Source: Chrysiogenia bacterium | Lineage (GTDB): Bacteria; JAGRBM01 | Assembly: GCA_020434085.1 (NCBI GenBank) | Contig: JAGRBM010000425.1 | Location: 1-15,700, forward strand | Direction of reading: 5' to 3' | Length of the DNA stretch: 15,700 nt | In this document: one piece after another, positions 1-6,643 of the stretch | Position numbering within the stretch: the first letter of the stretch is position 1 | How the letters are laid out: every line of letters begins with the position of its first letter | Translations under genes and position numbers: made by a program | Notes under the pieces: model-generated | Database searches by the model: none | What the model saw: only the letters and a program-made list of their open reading frames with translations | What the model was told of the DNA's origin: nothing

Positions 1-336
1 ACCCGAGAGCGGATGAAGGGCTATCTGCTGCCCCACCCCGACTACGCCTCGCGCGCGGGCATCCTGAAGTTCCCGCGTGAGATTCCCATGAGTCCCTGGC
101 ACCACAACGTGAAGTTTCTCGCCGAGATTGGCAATGGCCTCGAGGGCTGGGAGGTGCCGACCCAGATCATCTGGGGGATGAAAGACCCGGCCTTCAATGT
201 GAAGTTCGCCCGGCGCTTTGAGCAGCTCCTTCCGGGTCACGCGCCCACCGTGGAGATCCCCAACGCCTCGCACTTCCTGCAGGAAGACACCCCCGAGCCG
301 ATCATCGCGGCCATCCGCAAATTCTTTGGCGTTTAG
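1..336 (+). CDS. Alpha/beta hydrolase, haloalkane dehalogenase-like (C-terminal part)
   Basis: The reading frame is open from base 1, so the gene starts outside the window; the Met at 13 is probably internal. What remains (111 codons) resembles the C-terminal third of haloalkane dehalogenase-type alpha/beta hydrolases: a FPREIP stretch near the end of the cap region, then IIWGMKDPAF, where the Asp occupies the position of a late acidic residue after a beta strand, and ASHFLQED, where the His is the expected catalytic base followed by the family's usual FLQED. The nucleophile and oxyanion region are not in the window, so dehalogenase cannot be separated from related hydrolases. The stop codon lies at the first base of a large inverted repeat. 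Family is fairly sure; the substrate is unknown. Confidence 0.8.
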   Translation, partial: TRERMKGYLLPHPDYASRAGILKFPREIPMSPWHHNVKFLAEIGNGLEGWEVPTQIIWGMKDPAFNVKFARRFEQLLPGHAPTVEIPNASHFLQEDTPEPIIAAIRKFFGV

Positions 337-511
337 CCACAGAGGGCACAGAGTTCACAGAGCAAGAGAAGAGTTTGGAACCACAGATGAACACGGATGA
401 ACACAGATCAGAACGGATTTCTGGTCCTTCCCATCCGTGTTCATCCGTGTTCATCCGTGTGCATCTGTGGTTAATTCTTCTTCCTCTCTGTGAGCTCTGT
501 GGCCTCTGTGG
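336..511. repeat. Large imperfect inverted repeat made of 9- and 10-bp units
   Basis: Two arms of about 75-80 bp (336-410 and 431-511) are reverse complements with a few mismatches and a 3-nt indel, around a roughly 20-bp centre. Outer part of each arm: three CACAGAG units spaced 9 bp apart. Then comes a variable purine-rich stretch, then AACCACAGATG, then units of the form ACACGGATGA repeating every 10 bp (left 381-420, right 431-470). The whole could fold as one long hairpin in RNA or a cruciform in DNA. It fills most of the gap between the hydrolase stop and the DUF58 gene. From memory, the ACACGGATGA/CACAGAG pattern recurs between genes in many unrelated bacterial genomes, but I know of no established name or function. 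Confidence 0.9.
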
Positions 512-544
512 CAAATTTCTTCGGCAGCAGTCACGATTGGTGTG

Positions 545-1648
545 ATGGAACTTGCAGCATCCAGTGAACCCAAGCCGGGCCTGCTCTCGCGCGCTCTTTC
601 GCGGGTGTGGCGCTGGCTGCGTCCGCCGCGGCGGGTGCGGCCGACCAAAGCGGGATGGGCATTTCTTGGGATTCTCTGGGCGATCTTCTTCGCCGCGCTC
701 AACTCGGGCAACAACCTGCTCTATCTCATCCTCGCGCTGCTCTTTGCGCTGATCTCGGTCTCGGGACTGTTCTCGGAATACTCGATCCGGCCGGTGCGGC
801 TCACGCTCGAATTCCCCCGCGCGGTCACCGCCGGCGAGCCTTTCCACTTTCTCACGGTCCTCGAAAACACCAGCAAGCGCCGCGCGGCCTACCTGCTCTC
901 GTGCGATCCCGCGCAGCTCCAGACCAAAGGACGGCTTGAGCTGACCGGCCCGCAATGGACTGCCTACCTCGCGCCCTCTGGAGATAGAGCCGGCAAGGGT
1001 GAGAGCCGGGTGAACCTGTGGCAGGAACTCACGGCGCCAAAACGCGGCGTGCTCGATCTCGAGGAAGTCTACCTGGCCACGCGCGGGCCCTTCGGGCTCT
1101 TCGATCGCAGGAAGCGCATTGCCTGTGGGGCGCAGATCTTCGTGTTGCCGCGCGCGCACAAATACGACAACGAAGAAATTGCCGGGCCGGTTGGAACCGG
1201 AACGCAGCTTCGCAAGGTCGCCGGCCAGGGCTACGACCTGCGCCACATCCGCGACTACCAGCAGGGCGAGGAGGCGCGCCGCATTGCCTGGCGCCCTTCC
1301 GCGCGCGCGGGCAAGCTACTTGTGCGGGAGAACGAGGACGAGACCGTGCGCCGCGTGCGCATCGCGCTTGCGAGCGCTGTGGGCGAGACCATGGTCGAGC
1401 GGCAGGCCAGCGTCGCGCGCTACGTGTGCGAGGACCTGCTCTCGCGCGGCTACCAGGTGCGCCTCGAAGTCCCCGGTGCGCCCCTGCCTGAGAGCTATGC
1501 CGCGAGCGATGATGAGCTGCTCGAACAGCTCCTGCCGCTGGCGCGCTGGCACGGCACCGGCGCGGCGCCTGTCATCAGCGCCGAGGACTCCCGCGTGCCG
1601 GTGCTGCGCGTGCTGGCCGGCGGGCGCGTCGAGAGTGCACCGGCATAG
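545..1648 (+). CDS. DUF58 family membrane protein
   Basis: A 367-residue protein if started at ATG 545; GTG 542 directly before it is an alternative, and no strong ribosome site separates them. The N-terminus is basic, then two adjacent hydrophobic segments (about residues 38-55 and 57-76) form a membrane hairpin. A beta-rich middle region follows, with the family-typical PFGLF near residue 184, and then the DUF58 signature at about 220-255: GYDLRHIRDYQQGEEARRIAW, continuing with the SARAGKLLVRE block. DUF58 proteins usually sit beside a MoxR-type AAA ATPase and a transglutaminase-like protein and are thought to take part in protein assembly or the envelope; their molecular role is not settled. 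Neither partner is in this window, and the upstream neighbour is an unrelated hydrolase, so this copy looks orphaned here. Family assignment is secure. Confidence 0.9.
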   Translation: MELAASSEPKPGLLSRALSRVWRWLRPPRRVRPTKAGWAFLGILWAIFFAALNSGNNLLYLILALLFALISVSGLFSEYSIRPVRLTLEFPRAVTAGEPFHFLTVLENTSKRRAAYLLSCDPAQLQTKGRLELTGPQWTAYLAPSGDRAGKGESRVNLWQELTAPKRGVLDLEEVYLATRGPFGLFDRRKRIACGAQIFVLPRAHKYDNEEIAGPVGTGTQLRKVAGQGYDLRHIRDYQQGEEARRIAWRPSARAGKLLVRENEDETVRRVRIALASAVGETMVERQASVARYVCEDLLSRGYQVRLEVPGAPLPESYAASDDELLEQLLPLARWHGTGAAPVISAEDSRVPVLRVLAGGRVESAPA

Positions 1649-1650
1649 CG

Positions 1651-1697
1651 CTCCCCCGCCGCCGGGGGAGCCGGCCGCGAAAGCGGCCTGAGGGGGC
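1651..1697 (-). repeat. REP-like double-hairpin element A
   Basis: Read on the minus strand this is CCCCCTCA, then a stem-loop with a TTTC loop (GGCCGC...GCGGCC), then a second stem-loop of the form CTCCCCC-GGCGGC-GGGGGAG. It begins two bases after the DUF58 stop. Element B at 1760-1803 has the same order of parts in the opposite orientation. The structure resembles short palindromic REP-type intergenic repeats; copy number cannot be judged from one window. Confidence 0.6.
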
Positions 1698-1702
1698 AAC
1701 GA

Positions 1703-1729
1703 AAAAGGGCGGACTTGCGTCCGCCCTTG
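1703..1729 (-). terminator. Intrinsic terminator after the 1829-3112 hydrolase gene
   Basis: A perfect 10-bp stem (1706-1715 with 1720-1729, AAGGGCGGAC and its complement) closes a 4-nt loop. In minus-strand transcripts the stem runs directly into a U tract (complement of the A run at 1703-1707), so it is oriented to stop transcription coming from the minus-strand hydrolase. On the plus strand no T run follows, so it would be a poor terminator for the DUF58 gene, although the hairpin is still there. Confidence 0.75.
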
Positions 1730-1759
1730 TGAGTGTCGGAAGTCAGATGTGGCGCCAAT

Positions 1760-1803
1760 CCCCCATCTGCGCTTCGCGCATCTTCCCCCGGCGTCGGGGG
1801 AAG
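1760..1803 (+). repeat. REP-like double-hairpin element B
   Basis: The plus strand reads CCCCCATC, then stem-loop TGCGC-TTC-GCGCA, then stem-loop CTTCCCCC-GGCGT-CGGGGGAAG. This matches element A part by part (C run plus TC, small TTC-loop hairpin, C5/G5 hairpin with a GGCG centre) but in the opposite orientation, so A and B form an inverted pair facing the terminator between them. A further short palindrome (GGCGC...GCGCC) follows near 1816-1828. Confidence 0.6.
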
Positions 1804-1828
1804 AGCTGAATGGAGGGCGCTACGCGCC

Positions 1829-3112
1829 TCAGGCAAACCTTTCCTGCATCCAGGGAATCACCTTCTCCATGAGCTTGTCGACGTCGGGCGCGGTCTTCTG
1901 GCCGAACGGCGGCTCGAAGTAGTGCTTGGCGTCGAACTTCATGTAGGTCTTGTCCTTGTAGGTGACCGCGTTCCAGATGGGTTCGGCATCGGTCTTGGGG
2001 AAGATCTCGTTGTCGTGCTCGGCGTTGACCACCAATACCGGGACTTCGAGCTTGGCGATGTTGCGTTGCAGATCGGCATTCGATGAAAGCCCCGACCACG
2101 TCGAGAGCCACGCATGCGGCGTCACCACGCGCCCAAAACCGATGTACTGGTAGTTCATCAGGTCGGGCCGGTCGCTGAACAGCGACCCATAGGGACGGTC
2201 CGAGGGGTCGAGGTGCTTGTCCACGTAGTGGAGGTTGGCCTGCGTGCGGTAGATGGTCATCACCTGCTCGACTGCGGCGCGGCGCCCCAGCGCCTGGCGC
2301 GTCTTGAAGTCAGCGCCCGACTTCTTGGCGGCGTTGTACTGGGCGTCGAAGCGCACGGTGTCGTCGATCATTGCGTGGGCAATGGAATCCAGGCGACGCA
2401 CGCGCGCGAGCTGGGCCTCGCGGTAGGTCTTGACGAACTCGGGCGAATACTCGCTCCAGCTTGGCGGCTCGGCAAAGCCGTTGTCGGGGTTGTACATGTC
2501 GAGCGCGGGATCGGTGAGCGTCGGGTCATACTCATTGGTGACCGAGGCATCGATGCACTCGTTGAGGATGCGGCCCTCGCCCTTGTGGCAGCTCACGGCG
2601 ATGAAGCCGTCGGCGGGCACCATGTCGGCGCCGTTCAAAAAGGTCGTCGCGCCGCCGGGGGTCTTGGCGATGCGCTTGCCGCGGCCAAGCTGGGCTTGAC
2701 TCTGGAAGAACGCAAAGAGCGAGCCGCCGCCCGAGTTGCCGAACAGCACGACCTTCTCGCAGCCCTTGCTCCGCAGATACTTCACGCCGGCGTTCACATC
2801 GAGGATCAGCTCTTCGTGAATGGCGGTGATGTCGTTATTGATGCAACGGGTATTGAGCCCCAGCGCCGCAAAGCCCGCGCGCAGGCTGGGCGGGATGCAG
2901 TAGTGGCGCGAGAAATCGGCCCGCGGGTGCATGACGAGCACGCCTACCTTGGGCTTGTCCACCCCGGCCGGGTGGTAATAGGTGCCGGAGATCTCGCGCA
3001 TGTCGTCGGCCTTGAGCAGCGCGGGGCTCGCAACAGCGCCCTCGGGCAGCTCGCCCTTGAAGTTGAACGGCATTCCCAGCCAGTAGGTTTTCGAAATCAG
3101 CAACATGCCCAT
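1829..3112 (-). CDS. Alpha/beta hydrolase of unknown substrate
   Basis: A 427-residue protein with no signal peptide. The start is ATG 3112, chosen because GGAGAG lies 6 nt upstream; a second ATG two codons later is less well placed. An alpha/beta hydrolase core is visible: strand GVLVMHPRADFS (57-68), nucleophile elbow LFGNSGGGS with Ser127, late acidic residue Asp367 in VVNAEHDNEIF, and His397 in KFDAKHYFEP, together a plausible Ser-Asp-His triad. About 190 residues between the elbow and the last strands (roughly 150-340) form a large helical insert or cap, which makes the protein longer than typical single-domain hydrolases. The N-terminal half resembles dienelactone-hydrolase/esterase-type proteins, but I cannot name a substrate. 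The gene stands alone, with its own terminator downstream and an operator-like palindrome upstream, which suggests regulated expression. Confidence 0.85.
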   Translation of the reverse strand: MGMLLISKTYWLGMPFNFKGELPEGAVASPALLKADDMREISGTYYHPAGVDKPKVGVLVMHPRADFSRHYCIPPSLRAGFAALGLNTRCINNDITAIHEELILDVNAGVKYLRSKGCEKVVLFGNSGGGSLFAFFQSQAQLGRGKRIAKTPGGATTFLNGADMVPADGFIAVSCHKGEGRILNECIDASVTNEYDPTLTDPALDMYNPDNGFAEPPSWSEYSPEFVKTYREAQLARVRRLDSIAHAMIDDTVRFDAQYNAAKKSGADFKTRQALGRRAAVEQVMTIYRTQANLHYVDKHLDPSDRPYGSLFSDRPDLMNYQYIGFGRVVTPHAWLSTWSGLSSNADLQRNIAKLEVPVLVVNAEHDNEIFPKTDAEPIWNAVTYKDKTYMKFDAKHYFEPPFGQKTAPDVDKLMEKVIPWMQERFA

Positions 3113-3151
3113 GGGGGTCTCTCCAGTCGTTTTCGGTGGTTCGTTCTGAAG

Positions 3152-3169
3152 ACTGACGAGCGCGTCAGT
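3152..3169. promoter_or_regulatory. Palindromic operator candidate upstream of the hydrolase
   Basis: ACTGACG-AGCG-CGTCAGT is a perfect 7-bp inverted repeat with a 4-bp spacer. Its TGAC...GTCA ends resemble operators of TetR-family repressors. It lies 40-57 bp upstream of the hydrolase ATG, just downstream of a -10-like TAGCAT on the minus strand (3179-3184), where a bound protein would block initiation or early elongation. No regulator gene is in the window. Confidence 0.4.
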
Positions 3170-3178
3170 CGGGTCCGG

Positions 3179-3184
3179 ATGCTA
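3179..3184 (-). promoter_or_regulatory. Possible -10 element for the hydrolase gene
   Basis: The minus strand reads GCTAGCAT; TAGCAT fits a TANNNT -10 hexamer and would place the transcript start about 60 nt before the ATG, close to the palindrome at 3152-3169. No convincing -35 hexamer is seen at 16-18 bp, so this is weak. Confidence 0.25.
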
Positions 3185-3205
3185 GCAGATGGACGGGGGA
3201 AATCC

Positions 3206-3222
3206 AGCCGCCGTGGGCGGCT
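3206..3222 (-). terminator. Weak terminator candidate after the transporter operon
   Basis: A stem GCCGCC/GGCGGC with a 3-nt loop, extended by one A-T pair, lies about 20 nt beyond the stop of the permease gene. In minus-strand RNA it is followed by GGAUUU rather than a clean U run, so termination would be inefficient. On the plus strand it is followed by CTTTATT, but no plus-strand gene ends here. Confidence 0.35.
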
Positions 3223-3240
3223 TTATTCGTTTGGAAGCGG

Positions 3241-4065
3241 CTAAGCCCGGCCCTTTACATCCAGCAGGTCGCGCAGGCCGTCTCCCAGAAAGTTGAAGGC
3301 AAGGATGGTCGCAAAGAGCGCGGCGCCGGGAAAGAACGCCACGTGGGGAGCGACGAGCAGGAAGTCGGTGCCGCCATCGAGCATGGCACCCCAGCTCGGA
3401 ACCCCCTGCACGCCAAGGCCCAGGAAGGCCAGCGAGCTCTCCGAGAGAATTGCGGCGGCAAGGCCGAAGGTGCACTGCACGGCGAGCGGCCCGAGCAGGT
3501 TGGGATAGATGTGCCGAATCAGGATTTGCAGGTCGGGTACCCCCACGGCGCGCGCGGCCTGCACGAATTCCTCCTCGCGAATCTGGAGGACCTGCCCGCG
3601 TACAAGGCGCGCGTATCCAACCCAGCCGAGCACCGAGAGCGCGAAGACCACGTTGAGGTATCCGGGGCCCAGCCCATAGGCCAGCGCAATGGCCAGCAGG
3701 ATGCCGGGGAAGGCTTGCAGCACGTCAATGACGCGCATGAGCGCGCTGTCCCACAGGCCGCCGCGATAGCCGCACAGACCGCCCAGCAGCGTGCCGACGA
3801 GCGAGCTCACGAACACGACTGCAAGGCCGATGGAAAGAGACACGCGAGATCCCATGGCAAGGCGCGCCCACAGGTCGCGGCCGAGCTCGTCCTGGCCCAG
3901 CAAATGCGCCGCGCCGGGACCGGCAAGCTCACCGGCAAGGTCGGGCATCGTCGGGTCGTACGAAGAGAGCCAGGGCGCGGCAAGCGCAATGAGCGCGAGC
4001 ACGCCGACAATCACCGCGCCGATCCACAGCGAGGCGCGTCCCCTTCCGGTACTGCCGCGCGCCAT
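3241..4065 (-). CDS. dppC: Peptide/nickel-type ABC transporter permease, DppC-like
   Basis: A 274-residue inner-membrane permease, the second transmembrane subunit of an oligopeptide/dipeptide-type importer. A cytoplasmic basic N-terminus precedes the first membrane helix (13-33). A periplasmic stretch then carries the family's LLGQDELGRDLWARLAMGSR block (55-74), followed by five further hydrophobic segments. The EAA loop that docks on the ATPase is at about 166-188 (EEFVQAARAVGVPDLQILIR, then HIYPN). The ATG at 4065 shares its A with the TAA stop of the upstream permease gene and has GGAGG 5-9 nt before it, so translation is coupled; an open frame extends further upstream but lies inside dppB. 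Family is secure; the substrate could be peptides, nickel chelates or something else. No ATPase gene follows. Confidence 0.93.
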   Translation of the reverse strand: MARGSTGRGRASLWIGAVIVGVLALIALAAPWLSSYDPTMPDLAGELAGPGAAHLLGQDELGRDLWARLAMGSRVSLSIGLAVVFVSSLVGTLLGGLCGYRGGLWDSALMRVIDVLQAFPGILLAIALAYGLGPGYLNVVFALSVLGWVGYARLVRGQVLQIREEEFVQAARAVGVPDLQILIRHIYPNLLGPLAVQCTFGLAAAILSESSLAFLGLGVQGVPSWGAMLDGGTDFLLVAPHVAFFPGAALFATILAFNFLGDGLRDLLDVKGRA

Positions 4066-4988
4066 TACTGCCCCTCCAGTCGGATGCGCGGGTCGAGCAC
4101 TCCATAGAGCAGGTCGGTGATCAGGTTCACGCCGACGTAGATAAGCGAGATACTCAGCACGCAGCCCTGCACCACCGGGTAGTCGCGCTGGGAAATGCCC
4201 TGCAGCAGCAGGGATCCGAGGCCCGGCCACGAGAAGATTTTCTCGGTGATGATTGCGCCAGAGAGCAGCACGCCGAGCTGAATGCCCACCACGGTGAGCA
4301 CCGGCAGCAGCGCGTTGCGCAGCGCGTGCTTGATCACGATGATCCGCGGCGCAAGGCCCTTGGCCCGCGCCGTGCGAAGGTAGTCCTGCGAGAGAGTCTC
4401 AAGCATCTGGGCGCGTACCATGCGCGAGAGAATGGCCGCCATCGCCGTGCCGAGGGTGAGCGCCGGCAGAATGATCGCCCCCCGTGCGTCGGCGCCCGAG
4501 ACGGGTAGCCATCCCAGGTGGATGCTGAAGATGATGATGAGCAGCGGTCCCAGCCAGAACGAGGGCATCGAGATGCCGACGAGCGAGGCGGTCATGGCCG
4601 CCTGGTCGGCGAGCTTGCCTGCGCGAAGCGCCGCGATGGTTCCAAGCGGCAGTGAGATGAGTAGCGAGAATAAGATCGCCAGCAGCGCGAGCTGCGCCGT
4701 GGCGGGCCAGCGCTCGCCGATGAGTTCGGCAACCGGGCGGTCGTAGGCGATCGAGTGATGCAGGTCCCCGCGAAGCAGATCGCCCATGAAGTAGGCGTAT
4801 TGCGCGGCGATGGGCTCATCCAGGTGGTGCTCGGCGCGCAGGCTCGCCAGCGAAGCGGTGCTCGCCTGCTCGCCCAGCAGAATCTCCTCGGGATCGCCGG
4901 GCAACAGGTGGATGAAGAAAAACACAATGGTCGCCACGGCCCAGGCAATGGGAATGGCATAGAGCAGGCGGCGCGCAAGGTAAGCCAT
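4065..4988 (-). CDS. dppB: Peptide/nickel-type ABC transporter permease, DppB-like
   Basis: A 307-residue inner-membrane permease. The N-terminal helix (8-29) ends in the hallmark LLPGDP, followed by a periplasmic domain (about 30-95) with the usual LDEPIAAQYAYF and LLRGDL elements, then five hydrophobic segments. The EAA-loop region is at about 201-225 (QDYLRTARAKGLAPRIIVIK). The C-terminus contains DPRIRLEG, common in this family. The ATG at 4988 overlaps the TGA of the binding-protein gene by one base and is preceded by GAGGAGG about 8 nt upstream. DppB and DppC would form the heterodimeric channel. Family is secure; the substrate is not determined by the permease sequence. Confidence 0.93.
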   Translation of the reverse strand: MAYLARRLLYAIPIAWAVATIVFFFIHLLPGDPEEILLGEQASTASLASLRAEHHLDEPIAAQYAYFMGDLLRGDLHHSIAYDRPVAELIGERWPATAQLALLAILFSLLISLPLGTIAALRAGKLADQAAMTASLVGISMPSFWLGPLLIIIFSIHLGWLPVSGADARGAIILPALTLGTAMAAILSRMVRAQMLETLSQDYLRTARAKGLAPRIIVIKHALRNALLPVLTVVGIQLGVLLSGAIITEKIFSWPGLGSLLLQGISQRDYPVVQGCVLSISLIYVGVNLITDLLYGVLDPRIRLEGQ

Positions 4989-6550
4989 CAGCGTGCCTCC
5001 TCAAGGTAGGCGCTCTCAAGCGCCCGGAAGCTTGCCAGCGTGTCGAGGGTAAAGCCCCCTACTCTATTGGAGACAATGGCCACGTTGCGCTCATGCCAGA
5101 GCGGCAGATACGGCAGGTCCTCGGCGAGGATGCGCTGGGCCTGCCGGTAAAGATCGGCGCGCTTTTCCTGGTCCATCTGCGTGCGGGCCTGCTCAAAGAG
5201 CCGGTCGACTTCGGGATTGCTGTAGCGCCCGCGATTGCGCCCGCCATTCTCCGGTGTCTGATCCGAGTGAAAGACCGAGAAATAGAAGTCGGGATCGGTC
5301 ACGCCGATCCACGAGAGCGAGTAGAGCTGAAAGTTTCCGCGCTTGATCTGGTCGAAGAAGGTGCCCCACTCGTAGGACTGGATCTCGATCTCGATGCCGA
5401 TCTGTGAGAGGCGTTGGCGTATCACTTCGATGTTGCGCAGGGCGTCCTTGTTCTGGGAAGTCTTGTAGAGGAGTTTGAGCCGCGGCCCCCCGCCGGCGGG
5501 CTCGGGATAGCCGGCCTCGTCGAGCAGCGCGCGGGCCTTCTCCGGGTCGTAGTCGTAGCGCGGCCCATCCTTGAGCTCCGCCCAGTGACCGTGCGGCAGG
5601 ATGGCGTGCGCCAGATCGGCAAGCCCGCGCTTTCGATACTTCACCAGTTCCTCGCGGTCGATGCCGTGGGCGATGGCGCGGCGAACGCGCACGTCCCTGA
5701 GAACCGGGTCCTGCAGGTTGAATCCCACGTAGGTGAAGTTCGTTCCCGGCGTGGTCTGGATGGTGAGGTTCTTCTTCTTGCGAAGATAATCCACGTAGAG
5801 CGCCGAGACGTTGTTCATGGACAGGTCGATGTCGCCGTGCATGAGCGAGAGCACCCGCGTCGTCGGGTTGGGCACGTTGCGAAAGCGCACGGCAGGAAGC
5901 TGCGTCTTGCCGCGGAAGTAGTCTGCGTTGGGTTCGAGATCGATGAACGAAGGCGGCTGGCTTTTCACGAATTTTAGAAAGCCCGTCCCGACCGGCGCTG
6001 CTCGAAAGTCATGATCCGCGCGAATAAGTGCGCAGGGCAGGATCGGCAGGGTCATGGCGTCACGGAATGCGGCGATGGGCTCGCGAAGACGGATGCGCAG
6101 GTGGAGCGCGTCGATCACCTCGATGCCCTGGATGGGATCGAAGCTTGCGCGCACCGGCGAGTCACCCAGCGGGTCCATCACGCTGCGGTAGGTGCACAGC
6201 ACGTCCGAGGCGCTCAGCGTGCTGCCGTCGTGAAAATGGACACCCTCTCGCACGGTGATCTCGAAGGTGCGCGGGTCGGGCTGGGTGAGGCTCTCGGCCA
6301 GATCGGGCTCGAAACCGCCGGTGCCGGCCGGACGCACGAGCCCGTTATAGAGCGTCTCAATCAGGTCGTAGGAATAGGCGTCGGTCGCAAGGCGCGGGTC
6401 GAGGTTGGTGGGAAAACTCTCCAGCGCGATCCGAAGCTGCGCTTCGTGGGTGCCCCCGGCGCTCTGGCAGCCCCAGAGCGCAAGCGCCAGTGCGCCGACC
6501 GCCAGAGCCAGCCGCGAGCGCAGAGATCGAGATTTTTCAGGAAAGCGCAA
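4988..6550 (-). CDS. ABC transporter substrate-binding lipoprotein, family 5 (DppA/OppA-like)
   Basis: A 520-residue periplasmic solute-binding protein. The start is TTG 6550: it is the only recognised start codon between an in-frame upstream stop and the signal sequence, and its ribosome site is poor. A basic N-region and hydrophobic core end in LWGC with Cys28, a lipobox with an unusual Trp at -2, so the protein is probably anchored as a lipoprotein. Family 5 features follow: RIALESFPTNLDPRLATD near the mature start, LYNGLVR, then PDLAESL, and VHFHDGSTLSASDVLCTYR, which matches the F.DG.p..A.DV block. The C-terminal domain has DPDFYFSVFHS and YSNPEVDRLFEQAR. It binds ligand and delivers it to the downstream DppBC pair. 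A peptide ligand is the family default; nickel or other ligands cannot be excluded. Confidence 0.92.
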   Translation of the reverse strand: MRFPEKSRSLRSRLALAVGALALALWGCQSAGGTHEAQLRIALESFPTNLDPRLATDAYSYDLIETLYNGLVRPAGTGGFEPDLAESLTQPDPRTFEITVREGVHFHDGSTLSASDVLCTYRSVMDPLGDSPVRASFDPIQGIEVIDALHLRIRLREPIAAFRDAMTLPILPCALIRADHDFRAAPVGTGFLKFVKSQPPSFIDLEPNADYFRGKTQLPAVRFRNVPNPTTRVLSLMHGDIDLSMNNVSALYVDYLRKKKNLTIQTTPGTNFTYVGFNLQDPVLRDVRVRRAIAHGIDREELVKYRKRGLADLAHAILPHGHWAELKDGPRYDYDPEKARALLDEAGYPEPAGGGPRLKLLYKTSQNKDALRNIEVIRQRLSQIGIEIEIQSYEWGTFFDQIKRGNFQLYSLSWIGVTDPDFYFSVFHSDQTPENGGRNRGRYSNPEVDRLFEQARTQMDQEKRADLYRQAQRILAEDLPYLPLWHERNVAIVSNRVGGFTLDTLASFRALESAYLEEAR

Positions 6551-6593
6551 TGTCGACCCGCCGAGCGGCCCTCACCGCCTCGTGTGAGCCAAA

Positions 6594-6599
6594 AGCCTA
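6594..6599 (-). promoter_or_regulatory. Possible -10 element for the transporter operon
   Basis: The minus strand reads GCTAGGCT about 43 nt before the TTG start. TAGGCT fits TANNNT and CTAG is scarce in GC-rich DNA. No good -35 is seen at the usual distance. It sits in the 93-bp divergent region shared with the dacB-like gene. Confidence 0.25.
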
Positions 6600-6632
6600 G
6601 CACAGCTTTCTTTCCTCTGCCCGGGCTTGTTG

Positions 6633-6638
6633 TAGACT
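6633..6638 (+). promoter_or_regulatory. Possible -10 element for a leaderless dacB transcript
   Basis: TAGACT lies exactly 8 nt before the second of two tandem ATG codons (6647) and 5 nt before the first. No Shine-Dalgarno is present, so the mRNA may start at or beside the start codon. The same 8-nt spacing is seen at 13157-13162 and 13212-13217. Confidence 0.3.
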
Positions 6639-6643
6639 CCCTG

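Noticed and set aside
302-1246. A 314-codon minus-strand frame over the inverted repeat and the DUF58 gene
   Set aside because: It is antisense to DUF58 and its C-terminal part is translated repeat (MNTDEHG, SSVFICG), a familiar artefact; there is no domain or ribosome site.
2114-3244. A 376-codon plus-strand frame opposite the alpha/beta hydrolase
   Set aside because: It mirrors the codon bias of the real gene and has no recognisable domain, while the minus-strand protein has a full catalytic triad.
6011-6643. Upstream extension of the dacB frame
   Set aside because: It is antisense to the binding-protein gene, and a clean signal peptide starts at 6644, so the extension is chance open frame in GC-rich DNA.
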